NCBI GenBank assembly: GCA_038496445.1
Contig: JALMLS010000563.1
Location: forward strand, 1 to 22,105
Length of the DNA: 22,105 nt
Direction of reading: 5' to 3'
Source of the DNA: Trichosphaerium sp. ATCC 40318
Lineage: Eukaryota > Discosea > Flabellinia > Trichosidae
Each line of letters opens with the position of its first letter. The stretch's first letter is position 1. Positions 9,006 to 18,240 of this stretch are shown piece by piece. The translations under genes and the position numbers were made by a program. The notes below the pieces were generated by a model that saw only the letters and a list, made by a program, of their open reading frames with translations, was not told where the DNA came from and ran no database searches.

Positions 9006-9084
9006 TGTTACGAGAAAAGGTGCGAGGTACGAGTTGTAGTTAAGTGTGTTTTATTCTATCTAAGTACATTACAATATCGTGACA
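9006..9084 (-). repeat. 5' LTR of retrotransposon 1 (79 bp)
   Basis: Identical at all 79 positions to 571-649. TG...CA ends; followed on plus by the target duplication ATGTA at 9085-9089. It should contain the element promoter and transcription start, but in 79 bp I cannot identify a TATA box with confidence. Confidence 0.93.
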
Positions 9085-9089
9085 ATGTA
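9085..9089. repeat. Target-site duplication ATGTA, right copy
   Basis: Matches 566-570 exactly. The next base, C at 9090, is the last base of the interrupted host exon, followed by donor GTACTT. Confidence 0.9.
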
Positions 9090-9279
9090 CGTACTTGTTC
9101 ATCTCATATGCTTTCAACTTTCCACTCAATTTAAAGCTTAGTATGAACACATATCAGGCAAGAAAAACTGTGGTAAACGATGCAATCAGCGAAAGCCTAG
9201 TTCTGGAAGATGTAATAACTACGATGGTACCATGATGATTGGTATGAAACAGCAAGTAACCCGCTATAAATGTAATTAA
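9090..9279 (+). pseudogene. 3' remainder of the cysteine-rich gene: end of exon 1, intron, exon 2
   Basis: After one exon base, an intron runs 9091-9157 (donor GTACTT, acceptor ATATCAG), and exon 2 runs 9158-9279 to a TAA. The reading phase fits exon 1 exactly: one base left over before the intron, two taken after it. Exon 2 adds four cysteines in KNCGKRCNQRK, GRCNN and a C-terminal KCN, giving eight in the whole mature domain, an even number consistent with four disulfides. The intact gene would encode roughly 110 residues. It is separated from exon 1 by 8.5 kb of retrotransposon. The family is not recognised. Confidence 0.7.
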
Positions 9280-9903
9280 GTGAGTGTATCTATAGTAACC
9301 ACATCCATGTTGTGGCTTTGTTTCTCAGCAAACTACAAAATAAATTGATTGCTTTGTTGGCATTTTCTTTTTTTGTTTATTTATTTATTTTGAAGCCTGT
9401 CCAAGGCAATGCGAATAAATATGACCTTGAAGCCACATCTTTGCTAATGAACTACAATACTTTTTCCTTTTAAAATATTTTGAGGTAAAGCAGATTTGCT
9501 GTTTGGTGTTTCAAGTAATAATAGAAAAAAAATCCCTCCACACTTTTTCTCGTATTGTTCAACAAACAAAAGCCGAAGGACTTCACAAGTTATGAAGCAT
9601 CACGTGTTACTATGATAAAACGATTAAGCAAGCGTATGACGCGTGTAAATATAGATACGTATGTTATTCGCGTGCCTTTTCTAATTAATAAAACTACGCT
9701 GTAAAATACACGTGTTGTGAAGCGTTATAACCAAATCTAATTTTTTTGGACACGTGATTTCTAAAATCTCCTCACTATACTAAACACTCCACACAGCGAT
9801 ACAAAAGTACTTGATTTAATAAAGACGGGTATGTAAGGTCTTATTCTTCAGAAAACAAAACTATAAAACTCAGATGAGAAGGAACTAACCTTTAATTAAT
9901 CAG
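9280..9903. other. Intergenic, polyadenylation signal only
   Basis: AT-rich sequence. AATAAA at 9339-9344, 60 bp after the stop codon of the cysteine-rich gene, is its probable polyadenylation signal. The rest lacks recognisable coding potential. A GTATGT donor at about 9833 preceding the first ankyrin exon is possible, but the frame before it stops within a few codons, so no upstream ankyrin exon is called. Confidence 0.5.
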
Positions 9904-11330
9904 GAAAATACAAACATGTGTAAATAAGACGTTTGCGTGGTATGTTGATGATTTAAGTGGTGATAATCTTCTACATATTCTTGCGTTATCGCGTGAAAAT
10001 CATGGCCACCGCGATGCAAGACAACTGTTTGACATTCTCATAGAATTGGGTACAAAGAAAAGTAGAGAGTTAAGTGCTCACGTATTTGTTGTACGTAGGT
10101 GTCGACTGTAATCAGCAGAACAAGTATGGAGATACACCATTGCATGCTTGTCTTTATAGCTGCGATTTAGAACTATTCAGTTGGATGATATCTGCTGGAG
10201 GTGACGTAACAATAAAAAATGGGTAAGGCATGAGCTTCGCGTTTGATTTATTCATACTCTGTAGCTGCGGTGTATGTCCAGAGCTTTGGCTGGTATTACA
10301 AAGGTATAATATTACTGTAAAGAAGCAATTCACGAACAGACATTTACGATTAATTGATGACAAACAACGCAATATGGTTTATCACTATGACTTTCAACAA
10401 AAAGGAGATATAGCAATAGCAATAGTCGAACAAGGTGCCGTTTAAGAACTTAGTCTAAAAATAAATAATCACGTGACACATATTCTCTAAAGGCGTTATC
10501 CTTAGGTCACTTTTATCTGTTTGAGCAGTTTTTGGAGGATACAAGAATGAACGTAAACAAGTTTTATGCAAAGCAGAGTATAACAAAGACGTTACTTGAG
10601 CATATGGCTTTGATCCTACTGGCGGCTTCCGACAATAGCAAAGTTGATATTTTATCTCTGATCTTGAAGCTATGTAATCACAGACAATTAAGCAAAGAAG
10701 GTATAGGAGACGCTCCATTAACTCTAGCACAACACTCACCTTCAGGGAAGGAAGCAGAGTTGGTTATAAACATTTTTGAAAAACTACAAACTTTAGGTAC
10801 TGTATGGTTTTCTTTCTTTTCGTTTGGACTTACCCTTGGTTTGTGTAGTTTCTTTTGAAAGTATTTTGAATAGACAGCGCGAAACAGTACTACATCTAGC
10901 TTCAAAATTTAGTACCGCAAGTGTTGTGAAAAGTTTGTTATCAGGAAAGAAATCAACAACAAGGCACACAAAGTAAGTACTTTTGGTTTTTTTTTTGTGT
11001 GCTAAGTTGTCGGTTTTAGGCATGGAGAAAACCCGTTACACTACGTATGATTAGATTAAGTAGGATATAGTTATCTAACATGATTCATTTCTTAGGCTGC
11101 TTTTAATAAATCACACCGTGTTGCTGAAGTGTTATTGAGGCATGTTCGACAACATCATTTAGAGTATGTTTTAGAATCTAAGGTAAACCTGTTTTCTTCA
11201 CGTAACAGCTTGTCATCTAAATTATCTTTCATAAAAGGGACCAAGAGGAACACCTTATGATATAGCGATGCTCGACAGTACAAGCTCTGGAAGGAAAAAA
11301 CAAAGGCTCCTAATGATAAAAAAACCTTGA
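9904..11330 (+). CDS. Ankyrin-repeat protein, 3' portion, eight exons
   Basis: Exons 9904-10049, 10099-10222, 10265-10434, 10506-10796, 10849-10972, 11020-11044, 11096-11182 and 11238-11330 all join in phase, with introns of 42-71 bp and GT...AG borders, giving about 353 codons to a TGA. Ankyrin repeats are seen as DDLSGDNLLHILAL, NKYGDTPLHACLYS, a degenerate GDAPLTLAQHS, RETVLHLASKF with VVKSLLSG, and GENPLHYAAF with RVAEVLLRHV. The product is a helical repeat scaffold for protein-protein contact, probably intracellular. I do not find a start codon: the first exon opens after a CAG acceptor and has no in-frame ATG near its beginning, so upstream exons lie outside what I can recognise or the gene is 5'-truncated. 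The central 10265-10796 stretch is less repeat-like. It is convergent with gene A, with only 44 bp between stop codons. Confidence 0.85.
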
Positions 11331-11374
11331 AAAAAAACTAAACCACGTGTATTTGTAGTAATGTATTAAGTGAT

Positions 11375-13756
11375 TTATTCGTCTTCACTATCGCTTGATT
11401 TATTTGATTCATAAGGCTTCAAACACCCTGTATCAATCAATTCAGAAGTACCGTTACAAATAAATCCCTGGCTAACTCTAGAAACCCTGCCATAGTTGGG
11501 ATCTCTAAACAGTAATAAACCTCCAGCGTAATAAACTTCGAATGTAAAAGTTATACCCGCTACCTAGTGGTCCCATTATACCGTCATCGTCATCAGGTGC
11601 TCCTGTTGCTAAACCAATACCCCAGCCTATTATACTATATGTATCTAGAAGATTACGGCGATTGACTATCACAAACGGCTAACAGTTGAAACACTTAGGC
11701 ACAAACAAATAGCTATTACAAAATTACGAACATGATCACACAATGACCTAGGTCTTGCTGTAGCATGTTTAGCACAGTTATGGAATAATACAGCCATTGA
11801 TGTATCTCCGCAACATTGAGGTATCTCATTGTACCAATCATATTCAAAAGCATCATAAGGATCTGTACAGTCTTCTGAGCGTTCTTCATTCCATGACACT
11901 TTTCCTTGAAAAAAGGTAATCAGTTTGCATTCCAAACTGTTGCAAGGACGTGATCGGAGAAATACTTTATTTAAAAAATCAACGCACCAGGGGTGGTGTA
12001 TATTATTGCGTTTTGTATCGTGACATGCAGTCTCTAGAACGAGGATCAAAAGTAAACAGAACTATCTTGGTATTTTTGCTTTTTTCTTACCACATCAATT
12101 TCAAACCAAACATTCAGACTCATGACAGCTATGAAATAATGAGATGAAACAGATAGGAAATACCACACCTTGTGTAATGTAATTAGCAGCTTTTTCAATA
12201 CTTCCAGCAGCCCTTACGTAAGCAACAGTTACAGCAATACTCTATTTGTACACATTGTTAACGGAATACAGTTCATACATCAAACTCACAAGTGTAACTT
12301 CATGGACTTCCGTTGGACAAGGATCAGGAGGAGGCGAAAGAGGTGCCTTGTCTCCGACAGCTGGACCTCTCTTTGTTTTTTGCAACATTACTTTAGGTTC
12401 TCTACAATTATTTAACATGAGTTCAACCAAAGCGCCATAATCACTTTGTACCTGAAAGCCAAATGAGAAGCATTTCCAATCAAAGATTTGTGATGAGGAT
12501 GCATGAACGACACATGTCTAGTTTTTTTAATCAGCATTAGACCATGGTGATGAAATATGGTGCCTATCAAGAGCATCCAAGCGTATCAAATATCCTCGTG
12601 GAGATTTCCAGAAGCCAGAGAAAGTACCATCAGAGTATTGAGTAACTCGAAAATGTTGATGGTTCTCTCCAATCGCTTTGAACGTGTTTGAAGGTGCATC
12701 AATAAACGTGACGTTACTTTCAGTGTGGATTTGTATCTAACCAACGTCAGCAATATTTAAACAAATTCGTTGTAAGTTACAATTTTTTTTACATCTATGA
12801 TCACGTGATTGTAAAAGTTCGTTATTAATGCTACTACGCGATACCTTTGTATTCTTTGCGTATACCGAGTGTTTGATGCAGTTGAAGCTCATTGTTTTGT
12901 TTGAATCGAAATGAAGCATGACCTGGTGGTACGATGTATTCACGTGCGTTAGCGATACTACATAGCGTTACAAGATAAACCAGAATGTGATGGTACCTTT
13001 TGTAATCATTTCAAAGTGTTCTATGGTGTTCCAATATTCTTCAGGGATATAATCATCAACTTCTTCGTCAGATGAGTAAACCATTTCATAATCAGATGAG
13101 TCAGGCACGTTATTGAAACCGTTGTTGAAATCGACGTGGATAGTACCATCCGCATTAGTTGTGACCATCGGTTGTTCTTGAGGGTTGCTGTTGTCGGTGG
13201 TACTTAAGCAAGATTCAAAATGCGGCATCTTAAGTGTAGGAACAGGAGAAGGCGCATTCCTGTTTACTGGACACTTAATACTTGTTAGTGACTCATTATC
13301 TCCAAAATCGACGTTTGGATCGACATCCATTGAAACATCATCACCATAACGTAACGCAGTATGATTTATCATGTCATGGCTGATTGGCAAAGCACATCCA
13401 CTATAATTTGGCGAAGTTGGGTGATACGAAGGCGAACTCTCTTGAAAATACGGTCTCGGAGCTTTGAGAAGGCCCAGCAGATAAGTACGGCGTGCGATCG
13501 AAGATTGGCGCGTTTGGAGCGCTTGAGCGATAACAATCATGCGTGGTACCGTCGTACAAAAAGCTACGATGGTTTCGGCTTCGCAACGTCTTAAAGCGAG
13601 GTCTTGGACCATTTGCGCAAGAAGCTCGTGTATAGCTTTCATTGCGTTGGCGCTGAAACTTCCAGGTGTAAGGTCAATGGCCGGAATGGGTAAGGACGAA
13701 TCATTTGAAAGATCATCAGTGATTGTAGATACTTCAGTTCTCCAGAGGTGCTCCAT
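11375..13756 (-). CDS. Gene A: unrecognised multi-exon protein, tandem paralogue of gene B
   Basis: Exons, in transcript order: 13756-12997, 12957-12845, 12736-12543, 12517-12452, 12401-12290, 12241-12169, 12128-12091, 12033-11988, 11904-11732, 11678-11557, 11504-11375. Phases agree throughout and the sum, 1,827 nt, is a multiple of three (about 608 residues). Exon 1 encodes 253 residues, with a segment (PGSFSANAMKAIHELL to PRMIVIAQALQ) whose hydrophobic pattern resembles a histone fold, then a low-complexity region and an acidic end (SSDEEVDDY). Later exons encode SGFWKSPRGYLIRLDALDRHH, DKAPLSPPPDPCP, WYNEIPQCCGDTSM and GWGIGLATG, and end in an acidic SDSEDE tail. I do not recognise the family. 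The weak point is exon 3 to 4: the apparent intron is only 25 bp and the join would create TGA, so this copy may carry a lesion there. The first intron (39 bp) is also short, and exon 1 could belong to a separate gene. Confidence 0.7.
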
Positions 13757-14135
13757 GTTGCTTGTATTTCTAATTAAATTATATTCTTTCTCTCATTGTT
13801 GTGTTCAGTGATTTGTTATTGCGTCATGTGTGTTAAATGTCAATTGTATGTATTTGTCTGTTTTTAATCAGACTGTTGTAGGCTTTGATTTGTTCAAGGC
13901 TTTCTTATTTTGCTGAAAGCTCCATCCTAATTTTCATTTGGGAAGTGTTCTTATCTTGTGCCCATCTTTTAGCAATAGTGATAAGAGCTTGTTTGCTGTT
14001 TGCCGTTCTAACTTCTTTTCGGAGTTTCTTTCTTTGGTTAGTATTTGCAATGTACCCTTCAATAATTGAATACATTGGTGGCTTGTAGTTAGTTGGTTCG
14101 TTCGTTTTAGTGCCTTCCATTTTGGTAAGTAACCG
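13757..14135. other. 5' flank of gene A
   Basis: AT-rich upstream region of gene A ending at the hAT-like element. On the minus strand it carries a short ORF (14120-13905) described separately. It shows no similarity that I can see to the 5' LTR region of retrotransposon 2, so that element's missing 3' LTR is not here. Confidence 0.5.
13905..14120 (-). CDS. Short basic hypothetical ORF upstream of gene A
   Basis: 71 codons from an ATG in a good context (CAAAATGG) to TAA. The product is rich in Lys/Arg (NQRKKLRKEVR) with a helical-looking C-terminal half (ALITIAKRWAQD). No family is recognised, and no donor or acceptor connects it plausibly to gene A exon 1. It may be a small gene, an upstream ORF of gene A, or a remnant of the 3' end of retrotransposon 2. 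Support is weak. Confidence 0.3.
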   Translation of the reverse strand: MEGTKTNEPTNYKPPMYSIIEGYIANTNQRKKLRKEVRTANSKQALITIAKRWAQDKNTSQMKIRMELSAK

Positions 14136-15062
14136 CAGGGCTGAAACTAAATAAGGCTTTTTTTGCAAAAGCCATTTTTTTGCCACCAAATACAGCCTTA
14201 TTTTTCACCAAATTGCCTTGTTTTTGCCAAAAAAAATGGGCAAATATGAGGCATTGCCTTGTAATTTTGGGCTTTGGAGCCTCATATTTGGGCCAAATAG
14301 CAAGCAACTGGTTCACTAATTAGCCTTAAAATAGCCTGCGTTGGTCCAATAATGCCTCATTTTTTGTGCAACAATAAGGCATTTTTGCCCTCAATTTTTG
14401 GGCATAACCCAGGCACCATATACTCATAAAACAAGGGTTTATATAGGCATACAATAGTGATTCATTTATTAAAGTACAGTACACAAAACACAAAAAACTT
14501 CAATGTCCTCCATGTGAAAAAAAACCTTTAGTTAAAAAAAAAAATTAACAAATTATTGGTATAATTTTCGCGGACTGGAAAAATGGTTTAAAGTACCTAT
14601 ACTCCTGTTGTAGGTGGATTTGGGTGCTGCGGTTCGAATGGCGGTGGTTTCGTTAGAATCCATAAAATACTAAGCGCGTGGTGACGGCGTCTATATAAAA
14701 CGTCAGTAGTAAATGAAAAAAAAATGTTTAGGAAGTGTTGGTGTGGTGGAGACTTACCTTAAACCAATGTATCCTTAATGTACAATGTGTACACAACCAA
14801 TGCCTAATTGGTGCCTATAAATTTAAGGCTGGCAATGCATAAAAAAACTAGGGCAGGCATTGCCTAAAAAAAACAAGGCATTGCAACAATTAAGGCATTG
14901 CCCAACAAAGCCTTATTTCAATGCCTGATTTTTGCCTTTTCTGCCATTGCCTTTGCAAAATCAGGCATTGCCATTTTTGCATGCCTGATTTTTGCCATCA
15001 ATGCCTGATTTTAAAAAAATGCCTTCATATTTAAGGCAAAGCCTTGTTTAGTTTCAGCCCTG
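14136..15062. mobile_element. hAT-like non-autonomous element (MITE), 927 bp
   Basis: Terminal inverted repeats start CAGGGCTGAAACTAAA at both ends (14136 inward; complement ending at 15062), with 15 of the first 16 bases and most of the next ten matching. CAGGG ends are typical of hAT elements. Subterminal regions are packed with short motifs (AGGCATTG, GGCAATGCC, GCCTGATTTTTGCC) in both orientations, as in hAT elements whose transposase binds repeated subterminal sites. There is no transposase ORF, so it would depend on an autonomous relative. The expected 8-bp target duplication is absent: AGTAACCG on the left, TGTTGTAG on the right. The right end lies within the pol reading frame of retrotransposon 2, which reads about 16 codons into it before a stop. 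Confidence 0.85.
14623..14674 (+). repeat. Shared ~55-bp module, copy in hAT-like element
   Basis: Runs from GGTGCTGCGGTTCGAATG to ATACTAAG in the middle of the hAT-like element. It corresponds nearly without gaps to the minus-strand sequence at 4257-4204 in the core of the palindromic insertion. Confidence 0.7.
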
Positions 15063-18000
15063 TGTTGTAGTTCTATTTGAAATGTATCTGCTACATTCGC
15101 TGTTCCTGCGGTTCTAGGTGACCTACGAATTCGTCGTGGTGGAGTAATTGGTACTTCTGGTGCGAAATAATCTTCTGTGTTATTATCGTTCAGTTCTATT
15201 GTCCCTTGTGATATGTTCTTTTTTTCGCGTGAAACTTCATCCGAATTTTTAATGGATATAACCGGAGCGTTTTGTAATTTATATCTTCGCCAATTTTCAT
15301 CCTCTTCTTCACTGATATCATCTTCGCTACTTACTTTGGAGCTTGTTTCGCTGTTTGAGATGCTAATTTCTCCGCTAACACTCTCGCTTTGACTTAATTC
15401 TCCGCTGCTGTTTGTAGCGTCATTTTCTCCGTTATCAAGGTTGACGTCAATATCGTCTACACCTCTTGGTAATGGTGGCGCTTTTGTCGTTTGTTGTTGC
15501 TCAGTATTTCTAAATTCAATATCATAATCATCATCATCTGAGTCTGATTCTTCTGAATTCTTTGGTAGCAGCTTTGTAATAGGTCTATTTAATGTTGTAC
15601 TGACTTCAAACGGTGGGTACATAGTACTTTGTTCTACGTTTCTGTCTTCTCGTTCATTATATTTTTTTAAGAATTTTATGCTAACTACATTGTGCATCCA
15701 ACTCTGGCTTTTGAAGTTAAGCTTGTATGCATTCGTGTTAATACGTTTTAACACCACATATGGGCCTTTCCATCAGTGTTGTAATTTCTTCGTTAGGCCC
15801 GGTGTGGGGTTGTACTGCCACATCAGAACTTTGTCACCAACATTGAATACTGTTGTATTTGTATGTGAATCGTGATTCACTTTTGCTTTCTCTGCTGCTT
15901 CTAGCATTTTAGTTCTTGCTAATTGATGTGATTTTTGTAGGGCCTCAACCATTCGTGATCTGTACAACTTTAACGTTGTTGGTTGTTCATGTATTACATT
16001 TAAATCTAGCGGTCTTCTTGGATGTCGTCCAAACATTAAAAAGAATGGTGTTTCTCCTGTCGCTACATGATGTGTGGTACGATATGCCTGTAAGCATTGT
16101 GGTAAGTATTCATCCCAGTCTGTTTGAAACTCTTGATCACAGAATATGCCTAACATTTCTGCAAGAGTATGATTAAATCGCTCAACTTGTCCATCGGTTT
16201 GAGGATGGTATGAGCTTGTGGAAAGCTTGCGAATCTTGAACAGTTTTAATAAATCCGTCATTAATTCACTTAAGAATTGTGACCCTCGATCTGTAAGTAA
16301 CTGTTCCGGATAGCCGAATCTTGCAATGACTCGATCAAATAGTAATTTTGCAATTACTTCTGTTGTTGGGTTATAACACGCAAATGCTTCAACCCATTTC
16401 GTGAAGTAATCACAGAAAACAACTATACTGTTATTTCCCAATCTTGTTGTTTTCATTGGTCCGACAATATCAATTGCAAGTCGTTGCCAAGGAAAACTGG
16501 CAATCATTGGCATTAATTTACCTTGTTGTTTTCCTCGCTTGGTCTTTTTCGTTTGGCAAAGTTTGCAACTGTCAATATACTTCTTAATTTGACTGTAAAA
16601 TCCTGGCCAATAATAGTTGGACCTAATTGAATTAAAGGTTTTGAAGAATCCTAGATGACCATTGTTGTCGTGATGGCTCATCAGTACTTCTGATATTAAT
16701 GATTTCGGTATCACAATCTGTGATACTTCTGCTTTGACTTTTGGTACTGTTGGTAACCATATGTGGTTGAGAATTCCATCATCGTTTATCCACATGAATC
16801 TTGATAGTGCAGCTACATTACGTGATGTTGTTTGGTCTTTGGGTAATGTTTTGGTTTTGAGATATGTTGTGATATCTCTACAGAACTGGTCATGGCTTTG
16901 ACACACTTTGAGTCTTTCGATGCTGAATCCAGTTTGTTCTTCATTTGTTGTATCTTTGATGAATGGTGGTCGCGATAATGCGTCAGCGTTGCCATGTAAC
17001 TTTCCCGCCCGTTGTTCGATTGTGAAATCGTATTCTTGAAGTGCAAAGATCCATCTTGCGTATTTTTGACGCACGCGTTTAGTGGTTAACAGCCACTTTA
17101 GTGATTCGTGGTCTGTTATTATTCTTACTTTGTTGCTAGCAATATATGGTCTATATCGTTCAGCTGCTTTAATTACGGCTAAACACTCTTTTGCTGTTGT
17201 TGAATAATTTCGTTCAGCTTTGTTCAAACTCTTACTGAAATAGGATATGACTGACTCAATGCCGTTCTTTCTTTGAGCTAGTACTGCACCTATGCCTACG
17301 TTTGAGGCGTCTGTGTACAGTATGAATGGAAGTTCAAAATCCGGATATCCCAATATAGGGGCATTGCATAAGGCTTCTTTTAATTTGTTTATGCTATGAT
17401 CTTGCTTTTGTGTCCATTTAAACTGCATGTCTGATTTCAGCAATTCATATAGTGGATATGCGATTTCTGTATATTTGTCTACAAACGAGCGATAATAGTT
17501 TGAGATCCCCAAGAATGACCTTAGGTCTGGTACATTCGTAGGTGGTGTCATATTCACAATTGCCTCTATTTTTGTTTTATCAGGTTTAACGCCATGTTGA
17601 GTTACTACATGACCCAGATATTTAACTTCTGGTACGCAAAATTTGCATTTCTTCGCGTTGAGTGAGTGTGAGTATTTGTCAAATCGTTTGAATACTAATG
17701 CTAGTGCAAGCAAGTGTTGGTTGAATGTCTTAGTGAATATGATGATGTCGTCAATATAAACTAATGCATTCTTCCATGTCAACCCATTAAGAAGTACTTC
17801 CATATATCTCTGGAACGTGGCCGGTGCATTGACTAATCCAAAAGGCATCCTGCTAAATTCGAATAATCCAAATTTTGTAGTGAATGCTGTCTTTTGTTTA
17901 TCTTGTTCTGCAACCTCTATATGCCAATACCCACTAAGTTGGTCTAATGTGGTAAAATACACGGCTCCTGCAACAGAGTCTAGTGCTTTCTCTACTTGTG

Positions 18001-18240
18001 GTATTGGGTAAGAATCTTTCTTAGTTAGACCATTTAATTTTCGGTAGTCCACACAGAAACGAAGTGTTCCGTCGCTTTTTGGGGCTATTACCACTGGAAA
18101 TGCCCATGGTGAATTGCTTTCACGTATTATTCCGTCTTCCAGCATGGTGTTGATCCGGTTTCATAGGTAGTCTGCTTCAGATGGTGATACTCGGTATGGT
18201 TGGTTTTTGACTGGACGTGCATCCTGTTACAATGTTGTGT
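15063..18240 (-). pseudogene. pol: Pol of retrotransposon 2: RT, RNase H, integrase, with two in-frame TGA
   Basis: In one frame from about 18240 the sequence gives ARPVKNQPYRVSPSEADYL, a TGA at 18161-18163, then an open stretch of 790 codons. It has RT motifs FCVDYRKLN, FTTLDQLSGYW and YIDD; RNase H motifs TDAS, AKECLAV and TDHESL; the integrase zinc-binding pair HHDNNGH and CKLC; and catalytic AIDI, TDRGSQF and VERFN at DD35E spacing. After KKLQH a second TGA (15773-15775) interrupts the GPY/F module, which continues WKGPYVVLKR without frame change. About 200 more residues, rich in Ser/Asp/Glu, follow before the hAT-like border. The protein would copy the RNA and integrate the cDNA, but as it stands it cannot be made full length by standard decoding. 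Confidence 0.94.

Larger units (their letters stand above)
571..9084 (-). mobile_element. Ty3/Gypsy LTR retrotransposon 1, nearly complete, with nested insertion
   Basis: The element is 8,514 bp including a 1,662-bp insertion. Read on the minus strand the order is 5' LTR (9084-9006), primer-binding site, leader with five short repeats, gag (8384-6556), protease and N-terminal RT (to 5174), insertion (5171-3510), rest of RT, RNase H and integrase (3509-777), short 3' untranslated part, 3' LTR (649-571). PR-RT-RH-IN order and the integrase after RNase H place it in Ty3/Gypsy (Metaviridae-like), not Copia. The LTRs are identical over 79 bp and flanked by ATGTA, so the insertion seems fairly recent. 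This copy is nevertheless damaged: one frame change within gag, one between gag and pol, a changed protease motif, and the interrupting insertion. No envelope-like ORF is seen. Confidence 0.93.

Noticed and set aside
10154-10905. Minus-strand ORFs opposite the ankyrin exons
   Set aside because: They run across well-supported exon borders of the plus-strand gene and have no features of their own.
13397-13450. SPSYHPTSPNYSG resembling RNA polymerase II CTD heptads
   Set aside because: Only about one and a half heptads in a low-complexity Pro/Ser region, not a repeat array.
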